This document shows positions 24,801-38,646 of a DNA stretch of 64,000 bases, one piece after another; within the stretch, counting starts at the first letter, position 1; each line of letters starts with the position of its first letter. The notes beneath the pieces were generated by a model. That model was not told the DNA's origin. It saw only the letters and a program-made list of their open reading frames with translations, and searched no databases. Position numbers and translations under genes: made by a program. Origin of the DNA: Monarcha castaneiventris obscurior (taxonomy: Eukaryota; Chordata; Aves; Passeriformes; Monarchidae); NCBI GenBank assembly GCA_026261815.1, contig JAMPIT010000890.1, positions 7,036,001-7,100,000 of the forward strand, given 5' to 3'.

Positions 24801-26884
24801 AGCGAGTGCCTGGATTTTAAATTATGTCGTACAGGGGATGGCTGTTGACATTTGGATGAGAATGGAGCAGTGTCATTAAGTGCTCCACATTTTAGAAACT
24901 TTGAACCCAATTTGTTCTGATTCTCTCTGTAGGTTACAACTTTTCTAGAGCCTGGACTTCTTTGTGCATGTGCTGCTTCTGTGTGCCATCCTTCAGGTGC
25001 AAGCTGCATAAATATGTAGTAAAGGGGAGTATTGTCCCTTGAAAGCAAGCGGTGAAGGCTGGTGGATACAGCTGAGTTTATATATGGCCAAATCCCCTGA
25101 TATGCAGCTGTGGGCAAAAGATGACTCTGGAATCACTATGAATTAGAAAAAAAAGTGTTTTATCTTAATTTTTAGGTACCTCTAGAAATCTGGTCCACTT
25201 GCACTCAGCTAACTTTCAGCAGGATCTGTTGTACTTGACTGGTTCCTCGGATGCCGCTGGCGTGACATCTGAAGTAAAGATCGAAGATTTCCCAAGGGAA
25301 AGTGGAACGTGGGGCTGTGAATGTGTTCTCACTATTTAAATAGTCATTAGGCCAGATTTTACTGGATTCACAGATGCCCAACCAGTCTTCCATATTCATG
25401 AACACTCTTCATCTGCTTTGACAAATGGTGCAATTTGAGAATTGAGCTTTCTTCTTTTTGCTTCTATTTAGCCAGTTTACCTTGGGTTCAGAAATTCTGA
25501 GGTTGGTGAATCCAGAGAAAGCTCCAGGTGAATCTGGCCATTTAATTTTTATCTTCAGCTGAAGTGTGATTCAGTGAAAAACAGTAATGTAGATTTTACT
25601 CCTATTTTCTGTACATCTTCTGCTAGTTTAGAACATAATGACTTTGTCTGTGGAACAGGTTTTTGAGTTACCTTCCTCCCAGTTCTTACAGAATTTCCCA
25701 GTATCCTCTTCTGTATTCATAAAATTTAGAGCCTAGTTCATCACCTGGTGGAGAGCAGGAAGAAAAACATGTAGTTCTTTGCTGTTGAGGGAGATGAGGC
25801 AAAAAGATTTAGTGCAGGTTCTAAATCATGCTTTGAATAAAACATCATACGTCTCAAAAAAACATTTACAGTATTTCCTCAAGTAAAAACAACAGTATTA
25901 GTGACTGTGCCAACACTCAACATTTGCAATTCCCGTGTTAATATTGTCAATGGGTACTACTGCATTCAGTTTAAAAAGTGCAGCAAATCTACCTGACCAC
26001 TAAATGGCACTCTTTCCTTTTCAGAGCCAAAACCAGAGGAACGGTGTTTAAATCAAAGCTGAGGGATAATATGCAAATGTTTATTTTCTTCTTATCTAGT
26101 CTCTAAATTGTTGTTTGCCACTAAAATAAAACTGACTTATTTGTTCATTCTTTGCTTTGCATTTGGTATGACTGGTAGAATCTGAACAGAAACTGATGAA
26201 TTTGTAATTGCTTGGGTTTAGCTGTTGCATGGTTTGTATAACTGCCTTCTGTAGAGAACTTCACCCATAACATGAAGAGAAGCAACTGAATTTCTTTGCA
26301 AGTTAAATTTTTATTTGATTCGTGTTAGGAATTTGAATTACTCCTCATTGGTAATTTTTTTTGATGTTTATGAGGTTAGAGCAAATCTAAGACAGGCCTC
26401 GGTGGTGACCACTGTGGTCTGGTTACTCTGTTTGCAGCATCAGTCTGTATGAATGATGCATCGTTGTCCTGTGTGGTCTGCTCTCAAGTTTTTCAGATAT
26501 TTTCATATGGGTGCCAGTACATGTTGAGTTAAGAGACATCTGCATGTTATGCAGACTTATTACCTATGCAGAGGAAAATATTTTTTGAAGAAAGTAAACC
26601 CGTGTAGTTTTATATCTTATTTTCTGATGTGTGATTCTTCTTTCACTCCATTGAATTCTGTGGGGCTGCAGTGTAAATACCAATATCAGATTTGAAAATT
26701 ATGGCAAGAGGGAAATGGTTTAGATAACTTTCTTGAAGAAAACAGCCTCCAAAATGCTTCTCTACACGCTAATGTTATTTTGCTTGCCATGACCTCTTGT
26801 ATAATTAAAAACTCTGGCTTACAGTTCAGTACAACTGGAGCATCTCTGTCATACCCTTGGAGTGTGACTTGGAATAACCAACTT

Positions 26885-26940
26885 TTGTGACTCTCACAGA
26901 TGGGGACCTCAGTTCATCAAGTCCAACCTCCCAAATAGCA
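26885..26940 (-). mobile_element. CR1 LINE 3' tail remnant (minus strand)
   Basis: Read on the plus strand, the piece contains TGACTCTCACAGATGGGGAC followed by CATCAAGTCCAACCTCCC. This matches the reverse complement of the avian CR1 3' end (tail, then the GGGACCT...CATC.AGTCCAACC block). Only about 55 bases are recognisable, so it is either extremely 5'-truncated or eroded. A chance match cannot be excluded given the length. Confidence 0.55.
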
Positions 26941-29900
26941 AAGTGATTATGCTTTGCCAAGTTATGCTATGCAACGTTAAAATATATACTTGAAAAGCAC
27001 ACATCTTGGTTTCAATCTTAATTTAAATATGTCTGTAGACAATCACCAATTTTGTTCAGTGTTTGGGTATTTTTCCCCCAGTAGTTAATTTGTTATTAAT
27101 GCTACTGTTTCGCTTCTGTTTATTTAGGCAGGTCTGGAATTTCCACCCACACAGGATTACATACAATGTAGTTTATCTTTCAGTTATCTTTTTGAGAAAT
27201 TGAAATGGTAACTGAGTTGAGCCTGACTTCACAGGCTTCAAAGTCACCAATTCCATGTTTGTATAGCCAAGGCGTGTGTTGGATAGTTTTGCAGTGGCAG
27301 CACACTGAGTTGCTGGTTTACTCTGAACCAAAACTGCACTTCAGAAGCGTAGTGATAGTCTGCATTCTTTCTTTCTAGGGCTGTAATCCTGCACTGAGCT
27401 CCATTTAAACAGTGTTTGTTATAATCACCTGGTTTAATTGCTCTTCAAGATTGCTGAGTTTATCTCACATTCCTGTCATTTTGATCCCGACCATTTTTTG
27501 CCAAGAACAATCTATTCCTATCTCAACTTATTTGTCTTTAAGGTAAAATATATTGCCCTCAAAACATGGTTGGATTTCAAGCCCTAGTGAATTTTGGGGT
27601 TTTGTTTTGTTTTGTATTTTTTTTAACATATTTGAGACTTTTAGAGAAAGTGTGAAAAGGCATCACCATAATGATCAATGGTTTTATTGCTTTTTAGAAA
27701 GATGCATATATATTACTTGGCATATGCTTTATCTGCAGCATAGATGTATGGCTAGAAGTTTGTCCTTCTGAAAATCAATTGGAAAAATTATGCTGTTATT
27801 TTGACCATTAATTGGAAGAACTCCTCAGATCGCTCACAAACCTGGCATAACAGTGACCTGTACTCTTCAAAGTTTTGCATCAGGACTATAATATTGAACT
27901 TCTGGAAGAAGCACAGGATGTGCCTGTGCCACATGTCAGATCAGATGATCCCAGTAGTTTCATTTGGCCTTGAGATCTAGTAAATCATGTGCAGTAAGCA
28001 CAAAGCATAGCAAAATCTGCAAGCTGTGCAAATGGGCAGACTTTTAAAACAGCAGGTACATCAAATAGTATTCACTTTCCCACTTTGCTTTGTGGCATGG
28101 GAGGCTTTATATCATTCCTCAGCTGCCACTAACCTTTCTTGTCACCTAGCCAACTTGTGAACATCAGTTCCCTGGAATTGCATGAAAAGCTGTGTGAGCA
28201 GCCTAGGAAATTGCTGTACTGATTATCTTCTGGAGTCCATCTTCAGCTTGCTGTCACAATGCACCTGTGAAGAGCCTTCACTTTGCAGCCCTCTGAACAT
28301 CCAACTGTTCTTCCTTGGCACCCAGGTTTAGTGGGTGCCTGCCAGAGGTGCCCACAGGAGGAAGGTGTTGTGTGTTCTGTCTTATCCCATCATTTAACCT
28401 GCTCTTCCTAAAGCCTCTCTGTTCCCCTCTTGGTTCAGAGGTCTGTCACTAAGTGCTCACGCTGGCTCCTCCCTTTGCTGCTGGAGTCCTGAGTGGTAAG
28501 ACTGGGGGTGATGGCCTTTCCACTTGGCTCATTTCTCCTCTGCTTTGTGGTTACACTGGGGCAGTCAGCTGGAGCAGTAACCAGCTGCTTGCTTGTGCAT
28601 GCTGCTTTGCTGGTTTGTTAAATAACTGCAGAGACGCTTAGGCTGAGTTCGCTTTCTTGTATGAGTGTATCACCTTAAAGAGAGCAAAGATATAAAATAA
28701 ATTGTTTGCATTTTATACTAAATATGGACAGTATGTTCCCAGAGAAAAGAAAGTGAGATCTTTTCTGTTATGGGTCCTCTATTTGTTTCAATGTCTGGTG
28801 TAAATTTTTAATAATTGGATGTGAGCGACTTCTGCGAAGGCAGGGATGAGTCTGGAATGGCTATGACCAATGTGCTGCTGTAGGCACTGATCACTGAATT
28901 GCTTGTTGCTGGGGTTGACAAAGGCTGTCATTGTGCAGCTGAAAATATGTACAGCTCTACTGGCAGCTGTACCTGATGCTCCTGCTACTGACTGCCAGCA
29001 CAGCTATAATAGAGAGCCAAATAGCCTCATACTCCTGCAAAACAAAAATACCTTATGTCATTTTCCTAGTGAGCTTTTGTTGCTAGAATCTGCAAGGAAA
29101 GCTGACGTTGTGATTTTATTTAATAATTTCTCTTGGGAAAGTGTGCTTTTGGAGGTTTATTTGTGTATTAATTGCTTAAATATATTTCTTGTGACTACAG
29201 CCTTTCAATATGAACCACAATAAATTAATATTTATAAATCAATCTTTTATTTCAGCTAGGCCAAGAATAATAGTTGAAGCCAGGAGACTGTGCTCCTGAA
29301 AACACTTGCTACTGAGTTTTGACAGTTTTACTTTCAGTGAGTGACAGTCGAGGATATTGTTGTCAGAGTAGTCATTCCTTCAGGGGATTGTATTATGCCT
29401 ACAGAAATGCCCTGCAGGCCTTTTTATATTCCCTCTTTTAAGATTCCAGTGTCACAGCCACTCCTGTTTCTCTCTTTTTCTTGAAGGCATCACAAAACAT
29501 AAATGGAAACCCAAATGTGATCAAAAGCAGAAATAAAACTATTACTCCTCTTGGCTGAAAAAGGAAGTTGGAGGCAGCCGGTTCTTGCGGCTGGTGGCAT
29601 CCCTCTTGGGATTTCCTCCCTGTCCTGTAGGAAGAGAGACAAAGGTTTCCCTGTTTCTGGTGCCTTATGGCTCTTACCAGGGCACGGCTTTATGCTTGCA
29701 CCTGAAACTGCCTCTTCAGTACTACCTTTTCCATTCTTTCTGGAGAAATGGAGTTTTGGACTGCTCTGTTTCCTTCCATCACCCAGGACTTGTGGTGTCT
29801 TTCTTTCTTACTACCCAGTGAGGCAGCCTTGCCAAGAATGTCAGGGGCTCCCAGAAGGGGAAGTCTGGGTGAGCTTTGTTTCCCCTATGAACCTACTTGC

Positions 29901-30589
29901 GGCTGTGTTCTGTGGTAAATTAATTTAATGAATTTAACCAGTTATCTTCAAAGCCTCTGGGAATAAACTGATGCACTTGTTTGGCCCTCATGGTGATTAC
30001 CACCACGCATCCTAGACCAAATGACTGAGCCTCCACTTTTTATTCTAATAGATATTCATGCTGTTCAATTATGAGATTTCCAGGAATTTGGCAAAATTAG
30101 GTATGATTGGTGGGGTTCAGGTCTTCAGTCTTTCATTATAACCTTTCCCTCACACAGTTGTATATTTATGCACACTGTTCCTATTCATGCTTGTGTCACA
30201 AAACAAGTCATAGACTGGAGTGCTAAAAATACAAGCTTGTGACATCATCCTGACTGATAGTGTTGCCAAAAGCTAATGAAAGTTAGTTGTTATTTTAAAA
30301 GTTCTGTTATTAACACTAATGCTTTTTGACATTGAGAAGCAATATCTATCTACTGGATACAGAATATGCTTTTATTTTTAAAGGCTGATTTTTCAATTCC
30401 TGTGTAGGCTGCTTGGAACAATATTTGCTTTAAGTAGTTCACTGTGAATAAGAAAGTATCTCAGAAGACGCCTCAAGCACAAATAGATGCATTTAGAATG
30501 TTTTAGGTGTACAGCTGAGAAACTAACCCACTTAATTTTCTGTAAATGCAGTTACAGTTTCTCCTGGCCTTGCTAGAGTGATCCATCAT
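26941..30589. other. non-coding DNA with GC-richer patches, no gene recognised
   Basis: Between about 28250-28650 and 29550-29900 the base composition rises toward 50% GC and frames of 62 to 125 codons open on the plus strand. They overlap each other, lack a shared start context and look like chance frames. A TTTTG tract lies at 27592-27624. I see no splice-delimited exon or CpG island. Confidence 0.6.
27592..27624 (+). repeat. (TTTTG)n short tract
   Basis: GGGG followed by TTTTG units and an eight-T run. It is simple low-complexity DNA. Confidence 0.8.
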
Positions 30590-31055
30590 TGCAGGAACTG
30601 CATCAAGGAATGGTTGGTTGTGGAGAGGTCATCAGGGTGGCCAGAGCTACAGAACAGGTTTTAAACAGGAACAAATGCAGGTAATACAGCCTGTAAAAGA
30701 AATGACTGGCTAAGTAGCCAAAAGAGGTCTGTAAAATCCAGAGTGGAAGGTGAAGGGGGAACTGTGCATTGTCTTTTCCAAGACTAAAACTGGGGCAGTC
30801 AGATGAAACAAGCTGGTGGCAAGGTTAAAGTAGACTGATAAGAATATTTCTACATCTAACCTATATTCAGCTTTGGAAGTCTGCAGGACATTGTGGATAC
30901 TACAAGTTCACGCAAGAACATGGGTAACTGAACAAATTCATAAAGTCTCTGGGGGATTAGTAAATACAGGCATAACCACTTTATAAGAAGCAAGTCTGCA
31001 AATCACTGTAAGCTGGGGGAGGCTACTTGAGAAGACTGATCAGGAGTTAAGATGC
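30590..31055 (+). mobile_element. old CR1-type LINE fragment (3' region)
   Basis: The order of phrases follows the 3' part of older amniote CR1 copies: AGGTCTGTAAAAT near 30725, GGGGGAACTGTGCATTGTC near 30755-30773, CTTTTCCAAGACTAAAACTG after it, AGGACATTGTGGATACTACA at about 30883-30902, AATTCATAAA near 30936 and GGGGGATTAGTAAATAC near 30950. These correspond to a recognised CR1 region by wording and spacing, but many substitutions and small gaps are visible. It is clearly more diverged than the copy at 40936-41181. Edges are approximate and no protein-coding LINE sequence remains. Confidence 0.75.
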
Positions 31056-33190
31056 TACCTGAGGCATCTTTCTACCTCAAGAGAGACCAAACTACAGTCA
31101 TTCCCTCAATACAGTGGAGTTAACAGAAAATATGCAAGAAGTGGGCCACCAAAATTGTCATTACCTATGTGATTATTTTAGGAATTGGTGTTTCCATCAC
31201 TTACCATGTCCATAGGGTCCTTAAGTGAACAGGGCATACCCTTTCATTCAGGATCAGAGCTAACCTCAGCATTCCCTTAGGCATGAACTTTAGAAAATTA
31301 CAGTTTAATTTCTTATGCATGGAGTACAAGTCACCAGACCCAAATTTCACTTGTGGCTCTTACTTTATTATCACAGTGGCTTGTGACAACAAACAAACTT
31401 AGGGTACAAAAGCGAGGGTGCAGATAATCACTGCAGAAGTGCTGGTGTGAGAGAGCATGCTGGTGTAGATAGCACAGAGCAGATATGTGTGTGCAGCCTT
31501 TGTGAATACTATAAAAGAGCCGTGAAACATAAGAACCTGATAGAAAGTAATTCATTTGCCCATAATGGGCCTGTAATTGTTGCTTTTACAAAATTTCTGC
31601 TTGTGACTATGTTGTGTTTAAGAACTGGGCCTGTGGTTTTATTGCAAAATTATTACAGCAAACCCTTTGGGGACTGTCAGCATATACACTCATTCTCTTA
31701 AGTATTCACTTGGCCAATGTTGTGAAATGTAGCTGTTTCTAAGGCAAAAGAGGCCCTAGAATAACTGTTGAACTAATAAAAAATAGAGATCCATTTAGTT
31801 TCCTTTTTTCTCCAAAGACTATCATCAAATCTAGAATCAAGCAGCAGGAAAATTAGGCTTTTTATTATTATTTTTTAATATTAGGCCTTTTTTTTTAATC
31901 TAAGTAGATGGGCAAAAATACCTTTCACACAAAGTACCTTGACCTTTTGTGTTGCTTTAAAGAGACTTAAAGTCTCCTTGGGCTTTAGGGTTTAATAACA
32001 AACTAGTAAAAGACTTTATGGTGTTTCTGGGGCTGAGAAAGAGGGTATGGAACTGAATTCATACACTTGGTTTTGCTGAAGTGTTTCATGCCAGGTGATG
32101 TTTGGGGTTGATGGAGAGACAAGTCAGAATGCTGGTTCTTTTCTGAGCCCTCTGAGGGGCCCAGGACTATCAGAGGACATATCTGTGCAGTCAGGAAGGG
32201 ATTAACGTGGTAGTTAATCACAGTCTTCCTGGACATACCAGAATTAATAGACTGGATTTCAAGATCCTTTCTTACATGCTGTTCCTAATGTCAGCAGCTT
32301 TCCTGGCAAAATAGCTTGAGTTGTGTGTTTTAAACGTTCTTTTTCTTTCCTCAGCTCTTCACTTGTTCTAATCTACTAAAGGAATTTACAGGGTATCCAC
32401 TCTTCCTTTTTGGCTGGTTGGTGTGTTTGTGGTTTGGGTTTTGTTTATTTATTTGAGCAAAATCTCTGTTATAAGTGTAACAGTTCTTTGTCCTGAATTT
32501 CCCTTATCTGAAGAATTGAGTAAGGGTTACATATTTTGCAACTCTTCCTTGTCCTTTGCCCAGAGCGCCTCAGAGGATGGCTCATTTCCTGAGGCTTTTC
32601 ATGGCAGAGAGGCATTTAGGAAAACATGTGCCAAAGTGTAAATGCCTGCACTGAGAATTGGCGTCCCAGAGTTATTAAAACACAACGTCTGGCCTTCGGT
32701 AATAAAAGGGATGTGGGATTGGATACTTGGGATCCAGATGTTGCTCCCTCATGCTCAAGTCCCCCATCTCCTACAGTAGCAGCTGATAAGATGTTTCAGG
32801 GTAAAGAATTTAGTGCTTTCCATGCTCCTGGCTGCTTGCCTAGCTTTTGACCAAAGCAGAACGGATTTTGGTATAAAACAATGTCTGTTTCCAGACTCGA
32901 TCTGTCTCTTAAATGATGAGAGCTGATAATTTTAAACTTCATAGGCATAAATGTAAATACTTTGAATTGTCAGGATAAGTGCCCAGCTTTCTGAAATCCA
33001 GAAATACTTCACTGTTTTCATGTCCCTGTGCCATGATTCCCTTATGCTTCATTGCACACTGCATATGAACATTTCCCTTCTGTTTTCTCTAAGCAGGTAG
33101 TACTTGCTGCTAATTTCATCTTGCATCTTGTGTCAAGGGGGACTTTTTTGATAACAAGCAGTGATAACCAGATTTTCTTTCTCCTCAATT

Positions 33191-33206
33191 AAAAAAAAAA
33201 GGGGGG
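33191..33206 (+). repeat. A10G6 homopurine run
   Basis: Ten A directly followed by six G, a pure purine step that is uncommon outside simple repeats. It is too short to assign a role. Confidence 0.85.
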
Positions 33207-36200
33207 CAGAAGGGTGTACAATTAACTGTTTGAAATAGGTGATGTAAATGACATCCCTAGAGCTTAAAAATCTTTTTATTCTCTGGAGAAACACATTCTA
33301 TTCAGTAGCTGTTGAAGGCTTTTTACTGTCCTACTATTTAGGGAATTAAAAATTTTTCACTGGTTGGCTAAAAGTAGAAGAAAAATGTTTAATTAGTCAT
33401 TCTCATTGTTCTTGAAAGAAACAGCAAAGGAAAAAAGAAACAAAACTATTGTTTTTCTTCTCCAGATGTAAAGATCTGTTTTGATAGTGAATGATGTTCT
33501 GGGACTGCTTAAACCAGCTAGGGTAAATCCAAGCCAGCGCTCCTAGTGATAAATATATGGGGTACTTTTAAAACACTTGGCGATGGAAGAAAACAAGCTG
33601 TATGCATCATTAAACCGAGGGATCTGGGGAGAAACTGTGCAGCTTGAAAAGTGGTACAGATCTTTATAATAGTAGTCTGTGAAGTTAGATTGTTTTCCCT
33701 TTCTGTAGAGTTCTCCTTTACATGACTTGTACTTGGTAGGTAGTGTTTATTTGTTTTGCTAAGAAAAAAATGTTTTTTTAATGATAACACATAGTAATGA
33801 TGTTCCTCCAATTGTGTTATTTCACTACAATTATTAGCTTGTTATGTAATGGTTGAATTGCGAATAAAGGACTGAAAAATACCAGCTCACTTGAATGCAA
33901 ATTGCTTTTTTTTCTGAAGGTATTCACTGTATAACACATTCTAAATGTTAGTTTCTTAAAGAAACTGCTACAGGTTGATTGGCTGATTGTTCCCCTTTTT
34001 GTAGGTAGCTTGTACAGTTTTTTCCACCATTCTGGAGGTATGCATCAGGAATAATGTAATAAGCTGAGCCAGCTGATTACATTGATGGCTTTGCCAAGCA
34101 CGAACTCAGATGACTGAAAATTCTGCTTTCCTTACCAATTCATGTGGGAAGGCTAAATTTTTAAGTTCTTTCTGGATGTTGAGGAGCAAGTTGGACATGT
34201 GAGAGGATTCATGATTAAAAGGAGCGATCCCTTAGAGTAATTGTTTTTCTGATGTTTGTGGTATTTTGAGGCTCGAACAGGCTTTGGTTCATAAAGAGTA
34301 CAGCATGTAGGCATCACTAATGGTCTTTTATGGGGTAATGTAAGCCACTTGTAGATAAAAAAATGAAAGTGTAGAAATGAAGCTACACTTAAGAGTTGAG
34401 TTTGGAATGTAAAATGCAAGCAATCTTAAGTAAAACAATGTCCATCCCCATCAGTGTTAAAATTGAGAGTCTGCATTCAAGCAAGTTCTCATTATTTTAA
34501 TGCACGTTATGAACAGATAGTAAGAACATACAGTCCAGTAGGTGAAAATTACTTGCGGCTGTGCCATTACTATTACATGACAGTTAATTAGACTGTCCCA
34601 TAATGACGTATGACTGTGCACAGAGACTTGAGATAAAGAGGAGGAATTGTAGTGGTTTTCAAAAGTGAGACCAAAGAGTACTGCTGTCTGGAATGGGGGG
34701 ATAATGAATTCCATGAGCTCCAATCACTGGATGACCACTGGGTTTGTCTTCAGCTGTAAATTAGGGGGTTACACAACTCCTGTATAGCATTTATTATTAA
34801 ACAAAAGCAATTTCACAGTTTAATTCATTCGTGAAATTTCTGTAAGTGGTGGGAGATTAGCAGTGTCTTCTTTGTTACTCGTGATTCCCTCTTTTATCTT
34901 TCTTTGTAACTGCTCTGATGGACAGTGTTTGATCTAGGGCATATCCTCCCCTGTGATGCTTGTCACCAGACCTTTTACGAGTTCTAAAGTAATAACTTGA
35001 TATTCAAGTAGTATGACAGGTCTTCTGAAGAGAAATATGTATTTGCTTCATTGTTTATGCTCCCTGTTTTATCAGTGTTTGGTTAAAATTCAGGTACTGA
35101 ATATCAGTGGTGCACTATGACAAGCCTATCTTTTTGCAGTTCCTTGACTGTAAATAAAGAGACTAAAGAGACATAAATGTTCTTATTTGCACATATTCAG
35201 CTGTAATGAGAAAACACTCTTTTGTGAGTTACTTGGTGCCTACCAAGCAGAATCATGCCAGTAGATGGTCTGCTGGTTGTACATAATATAGTAGGATGTA
35301 AAATCACCTAAAATTCTGGTTTTATGTTGTCTCTTTCTTCATTGTAGTTTCATCTTAATCTGTTGCGCATCAAGCTATAACATAAATCCTACTTGCATGC
35401 CTGTAGTCAATATAGCAAGTTCTCTTTGTGTATGACCATGTTTTGGAGTTGTGTTTCTCTGATAGTGACAAAGGATTGAGTAATGCTGGTTCCAAAAAAA
35501 AAGAAGGAGGCTTCAATACAGGTCATTTTAGGTGCCTTAGTCGCTTAGTATGGTGTGTGCATTAATATTTAAAATACAAGCATAAACAATGCTGGACAAC
35601 ATCAGATGAATAAAATGCAATTACAATCATTCCCCATAAGGTTTCCTTCCTGACAGACCTGCCTGTGCTCCAACCATTTGTGCTGCCTGCTGACTGGCTC
35701 AGAACTGCTCAGAAATCAAGAAAAAGCCTTTGTGGAAATATCCAGCCCTGACCTGACCTGTTCCTGTTAGTGTTTCAGGGTGTTTGCGGAGCACCCATTG
35801 TGTCCTGTTGGTTTGTGCTGAGTTTGGGCTGGAGGTGATTTGTGCCCTTGGGGTGAAATGGCACAATTAGCTGTTCTTGACCCAGTCAGGGCAATATGGG
35901 TGAAGATTTACCCCAGTTTTGCTTCTTTTGTTGGGGAGCAAAGGCTATGCCAAAGCACGTTGTCTGTGGGCAATAAGGAGGCACATGATTGTGGAGAATG
36001 GAATAATAATAAATATATGTCACAGTTCAGCATTCCCAGCTGTTCCCATCTTGCATAAATGTATGTACTTGTGAAATGTGTTCTTTCTGGTTTTGAATTG
36101 CTGAGAATTTGCCACAGTCATTCTGGTTTTACAGGCTATGATATTGGATCTGTGTGTGCGTGCACTCTATGAAAGAGTTCTGTCTGTTATAAAATACTGT

Positions 36201-37029
36201 GTATCCTTCTGTTTAAACATAGGCCATCACAAATCTTCTTGCTTTTACATAATACATTATAGTACCAAATATAAGAACCTGTCATGCTTTGTTCAATAAA
36301 ACTAACACTTAACTCCAGCTTTTATTTGTTTCAGAAAGGTATACCTTGGCTGCAAAGGAAATCTGTAGCTTCAAAATCGGTAGGAGTGGTCACTGCTAAA
36401 ACCTGAATTACTAGTGACACTAAAAATTCAGAATTTAAGAACATGCATGACTTGTAACATATACAATTGTCTGTTCAGAGGTCAGAAACTTTTGGATATT
36501 CATTTATTAGTGCTAATTGAGCCAGGTGCTCAGCTGGAATGTGTGATCTTCTTCTAGTTCTAAATACTGTCTAAGTTGTAACATTCAGCACAGTAATACC
36601 CATGTAATTTTTATTAAAAGAAAGCATGACTCAGTATATGAGATATCACTTCTAGACCACTTGGATTTGGCCTTTTTGGAGTAAAGTGAGTCATAACAGT
36701 TAAAGGTGAAAAATAAATCACTAATTACATTTTTTCAAATCTATTTTCTTACAAGTCTGAAATATTTGAAGGTGGGACGTTTGCCTGGAAACCACCCATT
36801 ATTTTCACTCTTATTTTCAGTCTGTGATGAAAAAGAACTAAGAAGTGAATCATATTCTGATGTCATTTATTAAATGTTAAGTCCTTTTAGGACTCAGACA
36901 CACCAGTGAGCTAGAGCAGACTGACAGCAGATTTTGTGCTAGGTAAAACTTAGTGAATGGCAAAAAAAGTGCAAAGTAAGCGCGTTAGGAAATGTGAAAA
37001 ACAATGGCATTTTCATTGCATGTGACCAC

Positions 37030-37070
37030 AGTGAAGTCTGATTAATCATTTGCATTTGTGTTTATTACAG
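37030..37070. promoter_or_regulatory. composite homeodomain palindrome overlapping a POU octamer
   Basis: TGATTAATCA (37039-37048) is a perfect 10-bp palindrome, and its last base begins ATTTGCAT (37048-37055), an exact octamer in reverse orientation. The two sites share one base, so they could seat homeodomain and POU proteins on the same short DNA. The sites are seen; use as an enhancer is inferred. Confidence 0.25.
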
Positions 37071-38625
37071 TATGAATCGATTTTTCTTTTTTTCCCCTTT
37101 AAAGTAGAATCTGAGTTCACTGTTTAACATAGACATTTTTTTATCTTTGCAGTGTGCCGGGAAGACTCATACCAGTCAATAGTCTCATGTGCTGCTGTAG
37201 TACTTACCCCCGTAGAGACGACAGTGGATACAAGGAAAAAAGAACAGATGATCATGCCTGATGTGTCCAAACAGTGAGTTATTCAAATAACACGATCTTT
37301 CACAAGTGCAATTTAAACACCAGGCCAGATTCCTTCTTGTGGATATGCATATATACCCTCGTTTCTCTTTCATCAGGGCTTTCATAGGTGTTTCCAAAAA
37401 TAGAAACTGGCCTGAGGCTAAGCTGCTACTTTTGTTCATTAGCCTACATTTTTTCCCAAGACTTTTGGTAATGACATATATAGAGGGAATGGGCGTTTTA
37501 CTCTGAGAAACTGACTTTTTAACAGGTTTAATGAGGTGATTTTTTTTGTTTAAATAGGCCTTTCATTCTTGCAAGTACTTGATTTTTATATTTGTAAATG
37601 CTCAGCTCATCTGAGATATTTCAGTATTTTCCAGTGACGATTTTACCACTGTGATACAAGATATAATGGCATCTTCAAAAGTATGGTAGTGTTCTTCCAG
37701 GGAAATTCTGTCTACTTAATTAGACTGTATTTTGTTATCTTGCATTAGATGAGAATCGTAACCACAAAGTGCACAGTAACATTTGCCTTGCAATACCAGG
37801 CAGGATGGTTATTTCTTAATGATTGAGTCCTTGGAGAATAAAATAATTTTGTTTTCATAAAGAGAAAGAAAACACAATTGTAAGACTTTATCACAACACA
37901 GACTTGGGGTCTGTGCCTTTTAGAATGTGGAAGGTATTAAAAAACATGACAGTGGATAGCATCATTGCTGTACTTACCACTTAAGTTTAGTTTTCTGCTC
38001 CTCATGGTACATACAAATTTAGCTTTGAACTTGTCTGTGGAGTCCTGGCTTGCATGCCTATTACTGTTAAGAAAATTAAAACATACCCTCACATCCCTAA
38101 AAACCACTGAAACATCCAAAACACCACTGGTGTATTAGAGTAGATTAGATGGGTTGTAATATTGCTACAGACCAATCAATGACTTAAGTTTGTATCTGAC
38201 TGTGGTATCTTTTTCAATGTGGTGATAAACCCGTTTCATCTAGTTTACCTGTACCTACAATTTAACACAGTATATTACCTATTGTCTAGGTATTACTGCA
38301 AAGGCCTTATGTTTGAAATGCTATTAGCATCTAATTGTTGTAGTGGTTCAGTTGTGTGGCTCTCTGAATACCAAGGGATTGGAAAGGCACTGGGCTGCAA
38401 AATACTGTACTGAAGTCCAGAATAACCTTTCTGGTTAGCTCAAAGCAGCATAGAACATTTTTTCTTCTCTTCACTAAAAGGGAAACCTGCACTGTTGTTT
38501 GATTAGCTTTTTCGTCTACTGTGATGAGATTTGTAATAATCCTTACGAATTCAAAGTAGGAAACTCTGGTATCTGTTTAGCATGCGCTGAATGAAGCCAC
38601 CTCCTAGATTTCTGGTGTGTTTGGG

Positions 38626-38646
38626 TTTTTATTTTTATTTTATTTT
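38626..38646 (+). repeat. (ATTTT)n short microsatellite
   Basis: A T run followed by ATTTT/ATTTTATTTT units, slightly irregular. Confidence 0.75.

Larger units (their letters stand above)
18201..26884. other. AT-rich non-coding DNA, no gene recognised
   Basis: Includes a two-copy tandem repeat at 20172-20276, candidate conserved AT-rich elements at 19195-19400 and 21020-21330, a TTTG tract at 21818-21874, T runs at 22001-22010 and 22867-22879, and a 166-codon minus-strand frame (25117 to 24617) in a GC-richer patch. That frame has no family resemblance I can name. Its DNA carries a GAAGTTAGTGGGACTCC-like phrase that I have seen in old reptile and bird repeats, so an ancient decayed repeat is at least as likely as a gene. 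Confidence 0.6.

Noticed and set aside
29551..29928. 125-codon plus-strand frame as a gene
   Set aside because: A second frame (29585-29821) covers the same DNA in another phase, and neither is recognisable. This is typical of GC-richer non-coding DNA.
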